Below are positions 1-7,746 of a stretch of 64,000 nt of DNA, one piece after another. The stretch spans positions 1 to 64,000 of the forward strand of contig NZ_SJEW01000022.1 of assembly GCF_005930475.1 (NCBI RefSeq), written 5' to 3'. Source of the stretch: Modestobacter altitudinis. Its GTDB lineage: Bacteria; Actinomycetota; Actinomycetes; Mycobacteriales; Geodermatophilaceae. Each line of letters begins with the position of its first letter. Position 1 is the first letter of the stretch. The notes below the pieces were generated by a model, which did not search any database, had not been told where the DNA came from, and saw nothing but the letters and a program-made list of their open reading frames with translations. Made by a program: the position numbers and the translations under genes.

Positions 1-74
1 TCACGCCGGGCGTCCACCGCCAGCCGGGTCGCCCGCTCCCGCAACTCGTCGGGGTACTTCCTCGGTGCCGCCAT
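1..74 (-). CDS. IS3-family transposase OrfA, N-terminal 24 codons only
   Basis: Reading down from the ATG at 74 gives MAAPRKYPDELRERATRLAV, then DARR, and the frame leaves the window. This is the usual opening of IS3/IS911-type OrfA, a helix-turn-helix protein that starts the transposase and is normally joined to OrfB by programmed frameshifting. A GAGGATGAGAG stretch just upstream can serve as ribosome binding site. Only the start of the first recognition helix is present, so intactness cannot be judged. Confidence 0.72.
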   Translation of the reverse strand, partial: MAAPRKYPDELRERATRLAVDARR

Positions 75-126
75 GACTCTCATCCTCACGTGGATTGAGA
101 GCCTCCATCAGACCCGGGGCGGGACA
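1..126 (-). mobile_element. End of an IS3-family insertion sequence (partial)
   Basis: The window opens inside an insertion sequence read on the minus strand. A transposase OrfA-like N-terminus starts at 74. The sequence before it, read on the minus strand from 126, begins TGTCCCGCCCCGGGTCTGAT, which has the TG start and GC-rich look of IS3-family terminal repeats. From 127 the DNA is in frame with the helicase fragment, so 126/127 is my best junction estimate. The other IS end and any target duplication lie outside the window. The family assignment rests on the OrfA start and the shape of the end. Confidence 0.7.
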
Positions 127-3100
127 GTGTATCTCGCAGGCTCCGTCGAGGCACGTGGCAGGGACACCTACTTCGTTCCGTCGTCGCGGGCCGACGGACG
201 TCACACCTGGCTGATGCTGGGGGACGAGGACACCTATGTGGACGAGGACGAAGACGTCCTCGACACGACAGGTCAGGCAGCCATGCCCGATCAAGATGCC
301 TTTCTGTGCGTCGACTGCGGGGCTTTGCATGGCAACGCAAGGCCGTATTGCGGCTCGGCCGGTTGCTCGTCGTCCACCCTTCGGGCGGTCCGCAAGTTCG
401 AGCGCTCGCACCGGGTGATGAGCTCGTGCACAAGGTGCGGTGCGCGGGCGAGAGATGTCGTGCGTCGCTTGCAGACCGGCTCCGATGCTCCCCCTTCAGT
501 CCTGACGACCGCGCTCTACCAGCAGCTGCCGCCAGGGCCGTCGGAAGCGGCAGATTTCCCGGGGCAGGGGCGAAAGCTGTTGCTGTTCAGCGACAGCCGG
601 CAGGCGGCGGCCTTCGCCGCGCCTTACCTGGCCAATACGTACGGACAGTTGCAGCAGCGATCGCTGCTGGTGGATGGGTTGATGCGCGCATCCGAACAGA
701 CTGGCGACATCGGTGCCGCCGACCTCGTGCACTACACGTTGACTGCGGCCGATCAGGCAGAGTTTTTCAGGACAACCGAAACTCGGGACACGAAGCGGCG
801 GGAAGTCGCCCGTTGGCTGGCCCTGGAACTCGTGGCGATGGATCGGCGACAGTCTCTGGAGGGCCTCGGGCTCTTGGTCGTCCAACACCAGCGTGGGGCG
901 GTGGCTGCGCCTGCGCCGTTGCTGGCGATGGGCTTCACCGAGGTAGAAGCCTGGAATCTCCTCGAAGAGCTCGTCGGCATGATGCGCCAGCAGGGCGCGG
1001 TCAGCATGCCTGAGGGGGTCGATCACAAAGACGAGTCCTTCCTCCCGCGGCTTGGGCCCATCTTCATGCGACAGAACGGCTCAGAGGTTCGGAAGAAGGT
1101 TCTTAGCTGGAGCCCTACTCGGGGGACCAACAGGCGCATCGACTACATGGCGCGCGTTCTGGCGACGGTAGGTGGCGGGCCAGCTCAGCGTGACGTACTG
1201 GATGGTTGCTGGAAGTTCGTCCAGCAGCAGCTGGAGTGGACGGTGAGCGTCACGGACAGCACGCTGGGCGCCCTCTTCCAGGATGACGTGCAGCGACTTC
1301 GCTTCCTTCCAGGCGTAGACGGGCAGTGGTTCCGCTGTTCGAAGTGCCGGATGACATCGGCCAGGTCCATACGGGGGGTGTGTCCGACTCTGCGCTGCGA
1401 CGGAGAGATGGTGGCCGAGTCGCTCCCAGCTCTGGAACTGGACGACCAGCACTACCGACGTCTCTACCGAACTCTTCGGCCGATCCCGATGAAGGCTCAA
1501 GAGCACACAGCGCAGTGGTCTCCGACGCGAGCGACCGAGATCCAGAACGAGTTCGTTGAGGGTAAGACGAACGTGCTGTCCTGCTCGACCACCTTTGAGC
1601 TGGGTGTCGACGTCGGCGACCTCCAGTCGGTGGTCCTGCGGAACATGCCGCCGTCCACCGCGAACTACGTCCAGCGAGCGGGGCGGGCCGGTCGACGGGC
1701 CGCGTCAGCCGCATTGGTGCTCACCTACGCTCAGCGGCGCTCTCATGACCTCTCGCGATACCAGAGCCCCGAGCGAATGATCGCCGGTCACATGCGCGTG
1801 CCGATCATCCCGCTCGACAACGAGCGGATCGATCGACGCCACGCTCATTCGATCGCCTTAGCAGCCTATTTCCGAGCCCGGTTCGAAGCAGACGGATCCC
1901 GGTGGTCCAAGGTAGGCCAGTTCTTCATCAGCCCCACCGGCGGCCCGCCGAGTGACGGAGTGCGCGACTTCCTCAACCCCGTGCCGCCGGCTGTCCTTGC
2001 ATCGCTGCAGGCGGTGCTCCCACCGGCCGTCAGTGAACAGATCGGCGTGGCAGACGGGTCGTGGGTCCGTGAGCTGTGTGACTTGCTTGACTCCGTTCGA
2101 GACCAGGTGATAGCGGAAGTCGCGCAGTTCGAAGCGCGGCAGAACGAGTTCGTGTCCGCCAAGCGCTTCGGGCTGGCCAACGCGATGAGCAAGACCATTG
2201 AGACGATTACGGGCAGGAATCTGCTTGGTTACCTCGGCAGTAGGAACGTCCTGCCCAAGTACGGGTTCCCCGTGGACACCGTTGAATTGCGAACCTTGCA
2301 CTCCAGCGAGCCCGTCGGTCGGCAGCTCGAACTCAGCCGTGACCTATCCCAAGCCATCTACGACTACGCGCCCGGTAACCAAGTCATCGCCGGTGGAAAA
2401 CGGTGGACCTCGGTCGGAGTACATCGAGTTCCGGGGAAAGACTTGGTCGCCGTCGACTACCAGGTCTGTGCCGCTTGCGGCTCGTACGTCGAGGGTCCCG
2501 CCGCCGCTGAGGCTGGCTGCCCGGCCTGCTCGACGCAGTATCGGCACGGTGCTCGTCAGTACGTCGTTCCAGAGTTCGGCTTCAACTGCGATCCAGACCC
2601 CACCGATGTGGGGACCGGAGCGCCGGAACGACGATGGGGCGGCGCAACGCACATCCAGTCACTCGGAGCTGAGGTCTTCGAGCGGGACTGGGCCACGCCG
2701 TCGGGGGCTCGATGCGTCGCGCGTGCTGGCGCGCGTGGACGCATCACTGTGATCTCTGATGCCGGTGGACCGCAGTTCCACATCTGCGACTGGTGCGGAT
2801 GGACGACTGTCCTGCAGCCCGGGCAACGCTGGGCGAAGCACAAGCGCCCCACAGATGGCAAGGACTGCGGTGGCACCTGGTCCCGTCGTTCGCTCGGCCA
2901 CGCCTACGAGACAGACATCGTCGAGCTGACATGTGACGCCTGGAACGCAATCGGAGACGACAGCGAGTGGCTCTCGCTGCTGTACGCCACCGTCCAAGGG
3001 GCGACAGAGCGGCTCGAGATCAGCGAGGACGACCTCGATGGTGCCCTCTACCGAACCCCGACTGGGCAACGAGCCGTCGTCCTGTTCGACACAGTGCCAG

Positions 3101-3621
3101 GGGGTGCCGGCGGAGCGCGGCTACTCGCCGACTCCTTGGAACAGGTGTTGGCGGGCGCTCTAAGCCGCGTGGCGTCGTGTGAGTGTGGCGCAGAGACAGC
3201 TTGCTACGGCTGCCTGCGCTCGTATCGCAATGCCCGGCATCACGAAGAGCTGAGTCGCAGTGGAGCGCAGCGCATGTTGGCGGTGCTTGGCGTTGGTCAG
3301 CCAGTGGGGGGCGGCGGTGCCGACGGAGCGATGCCCACGGACTGGCAAGGACTGCTAGACGGCGCTCTGTCCCGGGCGGAGGTCGACCTATTGACCGCTC
3401 TTCATGCCCTGGGTGTACCTCTCCCTGAGCAGGGCTTCGAGACCTCTGACGGCACGCCGCTTGAGCTCGCCTGGCCAGCCTTCTGCGTCGGTGCCCACCT
3501 CGGCGACGGCGGGTCGTCCGTACACGAGCACGGTTGGGCAGTGGTCACCGTTGACGGTGACCCGAGGGCCGCGTCGCTGGCGATCTTGAGCGCGCTTGAA
3601 GCCAAGGAAGGGGCGGCGTGA
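73..3621 (+). CDS. SF2 helicase with DUF1998 (DruE/MrfA-like), N-terminally truncated by the IS
   Basis: This is the C-terminal half of a large DEAD/DEAH-type helicase. It shows two Cys-rich zinc sites (about residues 77-125), the start of helicase domain 2 (LLLFSDSRQAAAF near 168), motifs V-VI (STTFELGVDVGD near 505 and QRAGRAGRR near 540), and a DUF1998 zinc module (FDTVPGGAGGA near 1006, then CECG and ACYGCLRSY near 1036-1050). Walker A and the DEAD box are missing. Family members are usually much longer at the N-terminus. The first 18 codons (73-126) come from the IS end, and the native frame begins near 127. Large DUF1998 helicases include DruE of Druantia and repair proteins such as MrfA; DISARM DrmB also carries DUF1998. 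As it stands the protein cannot hydrolyse ATP, so it is probably a dead gene. GC is lower than in the surrounding core genes. Confidence 0.75.
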   Translation: MTLILTWIESLHQTRGGTVYLAGSVEARGRDTYFVPSSRADGRHTWLMLGDEDTYVDEDEDVLDTTGQAAMPDQDAFLCVDCGALHGNARPYCGSAGCSSSTLRAVRKFERSHRVMSSCTRCGARARDVVRRLQTGSDAPPSVLTTALYQQLPPGPSEAADFPGQGRKLLLFSDSRQAAAFAAPYLANTYGQLQQRSLLVDGLMRASEQTGDIGAADLVHYTLTAADQAEFFRTTETRDTKRREVARWLALELVAMDRRQSLEGLGLLVVQHQRGAVAAPAPLLAMGFTEVEAWNLLEELVGMMRQQGAVSMPEGVDHKDESFLPRLGPIFMRQNGSEVRKKVLSWSPTRGTNRRIDYMARVLATVGGGPAQRDVLDGCWKFVQQQLEWTVSVTDSTLGALFQDDVQRLRFLPGVDGQWFRCSKCRMTSARSIRGVCPTLRCDGEMVAESLPALELDDQHYRRLYRTLRPIPMKAQEHTAQWSPTRATEIQNEFVEGKTNVLSCSTTFELGVDVGDLQSVVLRNMPPSTANYVQRAGRAGRRAASAALVLTYAQRRSHDLSRYQSPERMIAGHMRVPIIPLDNERIDRRHAHSIALAAYFRARFEADGSRWSKVGQFFISPTGGPPSDGVRDFLNPVPPAVLASLQAVLPPAVSEQIGVADGSWVRELCDLLDSVRDQVIAEVAQFEARQNEFVSAKRFGLANAMSKTIETITGRNLLGYLGSRNVLPKYGFPVDTVELRTLHSSEPVGRQLELSRDLSQAIYDYAPGNQVIAGGKRWTSVGVHRVPGKDLVAVDYQVCAACGSYVEGPAAAEAGCPACSTQYRHGARQYVVPEFGFNCDPDPTDVGTGAPERRWGGATHIQSLGAEVFERDWATPSGARCVARAGARGRITVISDAGGPQFHICDWCGWTTVLQPGQRWAKHKRPTDGKDCGGTWSRRSLGHAYETDIVELTCDAWNAIGDDSEWLSLLYATVQGATERLEISEDDLDGALYRTPTGQRAVVLFDTVPGGAGGARLLADSLEQVLAGALSRVASCECGAETACYGCLRSYRNARHHEELSRSGAQRMLAVLGVGQPVGGGGADGAMPTDWQGLLDGALSRAEVDLLTALHALGVPLPEQGFETSDGTPLELAWPAFCVGAHLGDGGSSVHEHGWAVVTVDGDPRAASLAILSALEAKEGAA

Positions 3622-3760
3622 CACGGAGTCGGCCAGCGGCTTGGCTAAGAATCAGGGGTCCCACAGGCGCAGTTCCCGCATCCCGCGCCTGGCGAAAGTT
3701 TTCGAGAAGTGAACAGCTCTTGTTCTCCGCCTACGTCCGGCATTGGCCGGTGTTGATCCA

Positions 3761-4333
3761 ATGAGTTCCGGAAAGGCGCTGGGCTCCCAAGGTCGCTCCG
3801 GCATGGCGCGAGCGGCCGAAGTGGAGGAGGCGCGGCTCAAGCGCATCGCGGCGTCAAAAGCGGCCGGTGACCGATACCCAGCAGCGGGCGCGGCGGGGAC
3901 TCCTGGGAGTCGGCTTGGCGGCACAGCTGCCAAGCAGAAGCGGATGTGCTCCCAGTGTGTCGTGCGCCGCGCCCGCGGCGACATGCCGCTCTGCCGGACT
4001 TGTGTCCTATCCGCGGGGTACGCGGCATGCGCCCGTTGCTCTCGACTGGTCACGCAAAGCTCGCTAACGGCCCGGCGATGCCCTAACTGCGTAAGCAAAC
4101 CGTTGTGTGCAGACTGCGGCGAGCTAGCCCCGGTAAAGCGGTCACCCTTCTGTCATGCCTGCTCAGTCAGACACGGCTATAAGGGCTGCTCGTCCTGCGG
4201 AAAGTTGTTCTTACCCGGCAGGGAGGACGCGCGACGCCGGCGCTGCCCGGCGTGTGTGATGAAGCATCAAGGAAGCGTGCGTAAAGGAAGAGGCAACAGC
4301 GTCTACACCGTCTCAGGTGGCCTGCCGGGATGA
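3761..4333 (+). CDS. Cys-rich multi-zinc-ribbon protein, function unknown
   Basis: A 190-residue basic protein. The N-terminal 65 residues are low-complexity and Ala/Gly-rich. The rest is a string of CxxC pairs (CSQC, CRTC, CARC, CPNC, CADC, CHAC, CSSC, CPAC), enough for about four zinc ribbons of the treble or rubredoxin-knuckle type. ATG at 3761 was chosen; a TTG six codons earlier (3743) is also in frame. No clear ribosome binding site is visible. It follows the helicase fragment by about 140 bases and faces the HNH gene tail to tail. Composition is low in GC for this genome (36/60 at 4081-4140), which suggests acquisition. A nucleic-acid-binding accessory of the same island is plausible but not shown. 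Confidence 0.55.
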   Translation: MSSGKALGSQGRSGMARAAEVEEARLKRIAASKAAGDRYPAAGAAGTPGSRLGGTAAKQKRMCSQCVVRRARGDMPLCRTCVLSAGYAACARCSRLVTQSSLTARRCPNCVSKPLCADCGELAPVKRSPFCHACSVRHGYKGCSSCGKLFLPGREDARRRRCPACVMKHQGSVRKGRGNSVYTVSGGLPG

Positions 4334-4340
4334 CCTGCGG

Positions 4341-5246
4341 TCAGCCGATTCCGAGAAACTGTCGATAGCGCTGATCCAGGTTCTCGCGGTTCGGTTGTGC
4401 GGCGCGCTGCCGTGGCACGGTGATCCGCACGCCGGCCATCTCTTGAATGCCATGCTTGAGCATGGGTCCATCTATCTCAGCAAGGATGTCTCGCCGCACG
4501 TCGATGACGAGGTCTGGGCGAACGCCGATGATGTTCCGGTCGTAGGCAGCATGGTGGATCTTGCAGAGCGCCAAACCGTTGGGGACGACTGGCAGTCCTC
4601 CTTCGTCGGCGTCCCGGACGATGTGAGCCGCGTCCAGCAGGTCGGCGTGCTTCAGGCGGCAGATCGCGCACTGAGTCTCATACGCTTGTAGTACTCGAGC
4701 GCGGAACACCGGCTGGTGCAGGCGGATCTTGGTCAGGCGCTCCAAGTATGAGCGGCTGTCCGGTGTTAGCTTCTCCAGCAGCTCCGGGTCCACCAGTCGT
4801 TGCGCCTCATCGACTGCGACTAGGAAGGCTTGTTGCTCCGGCCGCTCGCCCACGATGAACACTGGAAAGTGCGCCTGGTAGACGCTTTTGGCCACGCCGA
4901 TGAAGTACGCCAGCGGCCGCTGTTCCTGCATCGCGGTCCGGAGCGCACGGTTGTCCGAGTGGTTTGGGTCGGTGCCGCGATACGCGTACTTGATCAGCCC
5001 GCCCATTGCGATGTCGTCCTGGTATGGCGGTAGCTGGTTGGGCGCCGTGTAGGTCGTTCGGATGGTCAGTGCGGCGTTGAGTTCCGCCGGCTTCCAGATG
5101 CCCGGCTGAACGACGAGCTTCAACGCTCGGCCCGCTACCGTGAAGGTGTTCAGATCAGCCGAAGTAACGCCCTCGGGGTGCAGCGCAGTCAAACGCTCAA
5201 GATGCGCGAACATCGCGGTGCGGACTTGCTGGTCGTCCAACGCCAC
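4341..5246 (-). CDS. HNH endonuclease with SBD-like (phosphorothioate reader) N-terminus
   Basis: A 301-residue protein. The C-terminal half has an HNH_2-type nuclease site: CAIC, DAAHIV, a conserved Asn in VPNGLALC, then IHHAAYD. The N-terminal half contains GGLIKYAYRGTDPNHSDN and PLAYFIGV. I associate this pattern with the sulfur-binding domain of McrA-type enzymes (ScoMcrA/SprMcrA) that cut phosphorothioated DNA, so the predicted role is restriction of modified DNA. The GTG start at 5246 is preferred because GGAGG sits six bases upstream; the ATG at 5279 lacks such a site. It is convergent with the zinc-ribbon gene, with 7 bases between. The SBD assignment comes from memory of the family. 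Confidence 0.72.
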   Translation of the reverse strand: MALDDQQVRTAMFAHLERLTALHPEGVTSADLNTFTVAGRALKLVVQPGIWKPAELNAALTIRTTYTAPNQLPPYQDDIAMGGLIKYAYRGTDPNHSDNRALRTAMQEQRPLAYFIGVAKSVYQAHFPVFIVGERPEQQAFLVAVDEAQRLVDPELLEKLTPDSRSYLERLTKIRLHQPVFRARVLQAYETQCAICRLKHADLLDAAHIVRDADEGGLPVVPNGLALCKIHHAAYDRNIIGVRPDLVIDVRRDILAEIDGPMLKHGIQEMAGVRITVPRQRAAQPNRENLDQRYRQFLGIG

Positions 5247-5423
5247 TCCGGACCTCCGTCGTTCGCGGTCGCTACGCAACCAGCTGCCTGCACGATCTCA
5301 CCCACGTCCGTCTTCCTGCCAGACGGACACGCCATGGCGCCGGCTGTGCGCTCGTCCCCCGCACAGCGATCGCCATCTCCGAGGAGCCGTTCGGTGGATT
5401 TGGTTTGGGATGGCTCCGGCCTC

Positions 5424-6815
5424 TCAAAAGACCCGCTTGAGCGCGGCGGTGAAGGTGTCGTTCCACAGACCGAGGTGCGGCCACCGCTCGGCCACGGCGG
5501 CCGTCGCCTCTTCGGTAGATAGACCCTCCGTGCGGCGGAGCCACGCCCGCAGTACCAGCCCCGTGCGGGATGCCCCGCCGTGGCAGTGCACGAGCACCGG
5601 CAGGCCCTCGGCCCGCAGCGCCGCCATGTCGTCCAGGACGTCGGCCAGCACGGCGTCCACCTCGCTGTTCGCGTCGTCGTCGGTCAGGTATGCGTACCGC
5701 TGAACCTCGTGCCCGAACGGCTCGCCGGTGCGGCACAGCGAGACGACGGCGAAGTCTCGGGAGCTGGCCCGGGCGCCGTCCAGGTCAGCCGCCCACACGC
5801 CGTCGACCACCTCCCGCGGCTCGATCCGCGGGCTGCACGCGGCTACGTGCCGGTCGGTCGGGTGACCGTCCAGCGTGGCGGCGAGGGCGTGCAGGTCGGC
5901 CAGGTCCCAGCGCTTGGCCGCGTAGCCGGGCACCCGGCCGTGGACGACGGAGGTCCACCGCATCGGGATGCCAGCGATGCCGAACACCGCCCCGGCCAGT
6001 CCGCCGGCGACCGCGGCCACCGTGTCGGTGTCCCCGCCGAGGTCGATGACCCGGCGCAGCACCCCGGCGAAGTCGTCGGAGTTCCGCAGCGCCCACACCG
6101 CCTGACCGAGCGTCGGCCACACCGCGCCGTTGCTCTCGGTCGCCTGCTCCGGCGTCCAGCCCGGGTCGAGTACGGTCGCCCAGCGGTCGCGGTGCTCGGG
6201 CGCCACCAGGTCCAGCGTCGCGGGGATCGCGGCCAGCGGGTCGCCGCCGTCGAGCGCCACCCGCACCAGCTCGTGGAAGACCGCGCACCCCTCACCGGCC
6301 GACGGGTCGCCGTGGGTGAGCGCGGAGATCCGCCGGGCGGCGTCCATCGTCGCCGCCGTGCCGGACCGGGCGAACCAGATCGCCGCGGGCGTCGTCCGCA
6401 TCAGCGATCCGTTGCCGGCCGCGTGGCCGGATCGGGCGAAGTGCTCGGCCGCGGCGACGTCCCACGGCCGGCCCGAGCCGAGGACGGCGCGGGTCTGGTT
6501 GCCGACGTCCGGCGGTCCGCCGCGCAGCCAGGTGCGGAAGCGGTCGAACAGGTCGGCCTCGTCCAGCCCGCCGCGCTCGACCAGCGACGCCGCCACGAGC
6601 AGCGCCATCTGGGTGTCGTCGGTGAACTCGCCCGGCTCCCAGTCCAGCGAGCCACCGCCGCACATCTCCGTGGCCACGCCGCGGGCGTCCGTGGGGAAGC
6701 GGGCGGAGAACCGCCCGGCCGGGCCGAACTCGAACGGCGCGCCGAGCGCGTCGCCGACGGGGGAGCCGATCAGCGCACCGGCGACGCGGTGGCTGCGGGG
6801 CATGGGCTGGGTCAT
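5424..6815 (-). CDS. ADP-ribosylglycohydrolase fused to a dual-specificity phosphatase
   Basis: A 463-residue two-domain protein. Residues about 10-300 form a DraG-type ADP-ribosylglycohydrolase with all signature elements visible: SPVGDALGAPFEF, GEFTDDTQMAL, GNGSLMR and GGDTDTVAAVAGGL. Together they build the two-metal site that cleaves the ADP-ribose glycosidic bond. The C-terminal about 150 residues carry the Cys-x5-Arg phosphatase loop HCHGGASRTG of dual-specificity phosphatases. The ATG overlaps the TGA of the upstream ARPP-1 gene by one base (TGATG), so the two are translationally coupled. The pairing of glycohydrolase, phosphatase, ARPP-1 and NUDIX regulator fits a pathway processing ADP-ribose phosphates or ADP-ribosylated substrates. 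The exact substrate is unknown. Confidence 0.85.
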   Translation of the reverse strand: MTQPMPRSHRVAGALIGSPVGDALGAPFEFGPAGRFSARFPTDARGVATEMCGGGSLDWEPGEFTDDTQMALLVAASLVERGGLDEADLFDRFRTWLRGGPPDVGNQTRAVLGSGRPWDVAAAEHFARSGHAAGNGSLMRTTPAAIWFARSGTAATMDAARRISALTHGDPSAGEGCAVFHELVRVALDGGDPLAAIPATLDLVAPEHRDRWATVLDPGWTPEQATESNGAVWPTLGQAVWALRNSDDFAGVLRRVIDLGGDTDTVAAVAGGLAGAVFGIAGIPMRWTSVVHGRVPGYAAKRWDLADLHALAATLDGHPTDRHVAACSPRIEPREVVDGVWAADLDGARASSRDFAVVSLCRTGEPFGHEVQRYAYLTDDDANSEVDAVLADVLDDMAALRAEGLPVLVHCHGGASRTGLVLRAWLRRTEGLSTEEATAAVAERWPHLGLWNDTFTAALKRVF

Positions 6816-7673
6816 CAGGCCTCCTGCAGGGAGTGGGTGAGGTCGTACGCGGACAGGTGCGCGGTGCGGTCGTGCCAACGCACGGCGTCCACCCGCATGC
6901 GGCCGCCGCCCTGCTCCCGGGCGCCGAGGCCGGCGCTCCTGGTGGAGGTGAGCGGCGTCGACTCGACCCGCTCGGCGAAGGCCCGGGCCAGGGCGGCCGG
7001 GGCGCGCACCGCGGGCCGGCCGAGCGCGTCGAGGGTCGCGGCGTCCAGCAGCCCGGCCCAGTGCGCGGCGAGTGCGCGACCCGAGCCGAACACCTCCAGC
7101 CACGGGGCGACCGGCGATGCCGACGAGCAGCCCCCGCTGGCCGGACAGCGGCCGCAGCCCGGACGTCAGCGACCGGGCGCCGGTCGCGTCGAGCCGGTCG
7201 AGGAGCGACTCGGTGGCCGACGCGCCCGCCACCGCACCGAAGCGGCTGACCCGCCGCCAGACCTCGTGCTGGCCGTCGGCGCGCTCGAGGTGGGGGAGGA
7301 GCGACAGTGGCGCCCGGCGGCTGCGTCGGCGGTGCGCCTCGCCGCCGTGCCAGCGGCCGTGCTCGACGCAGACGACCGGCAGCACCGTCGGGGTGTTCGG
7401 CGCGAGCATCGTTGTCGCGGTCAGTGCGCGGTGCTGCATGCCGCCCTCCAGCAGCTCGCCGGCCAGCAGCAGCACCGGCCGGTCGCCGCGGTTGGTCACG
7501 ACGAGCTGGTCGACGGCGGGGGAGCCGGACCGCTCGGCGACGTCGACCGGGGCGTCGGTCCCGGTCAGGTGCGCGGAGCCCAGCGACGGTGCGTCGGTCC
7601 AGACCGGGAAGACGGTCAGCGGACCGCGGGTGGTGCCCTGGCCGACGTGCAGCCGGGGTGTGGAGAGCGTCAC
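6815..7673 (-). pseudogene. ARPP-1 domain protein interrupted by a frameshift
   Basis: The N-terminal part (GTG at 7673, AGGAG seven bases upstream) reads as an ARPP-1 protein (ARG and rhodanese-phosphatase associated): LHVGQGTTRGPLTVFPV, DQLVVTNRGDRPVLLLAGEL, then LLVGIAG. Immediately after this, near 7105-7120, the family-like sequence PWLEVFGSGRALAAHWAGLL continues in another frame, down to a TGA at 6815-6817. A one-base change would join the two. Unshifted, the first frame runs straight into the glycohydrolase gene, making one 761-codon open frame from 7709 to 5424. A sequencing error or a real mutation are equally possible from sequence alone. Confidence 0.7.
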
Positions 7674-7712
7674 GTCGTCACTCCTACTTCGCAGCACTTC
7701 TGCGGTCAACTA

Positions 7713-7740
7713 GACAATGACGCAGACATGCCGCATTGTC
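7713..7740. promoter_or_regulatory. Palindromic operator between the divergent ARPP-1 and NUDIX-regulator genes
   Basis: A perfect inverted repeat, GACAATG-N14-CATTGTC, with half-site centres two helical turns apart, lies in the short divergent space. It overlaps the first possible ATG (7717) of the regulator, which favours the downstream GTG at 7747 as its start. NrtR-type regulators bind such palindromes between themselves and their NAD-pathway targets, so this is the likely site of autoregulation and control of the ADP-ribose genes. Confidence 0.6.
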
Positions 7741-7746
7741 AACCAG

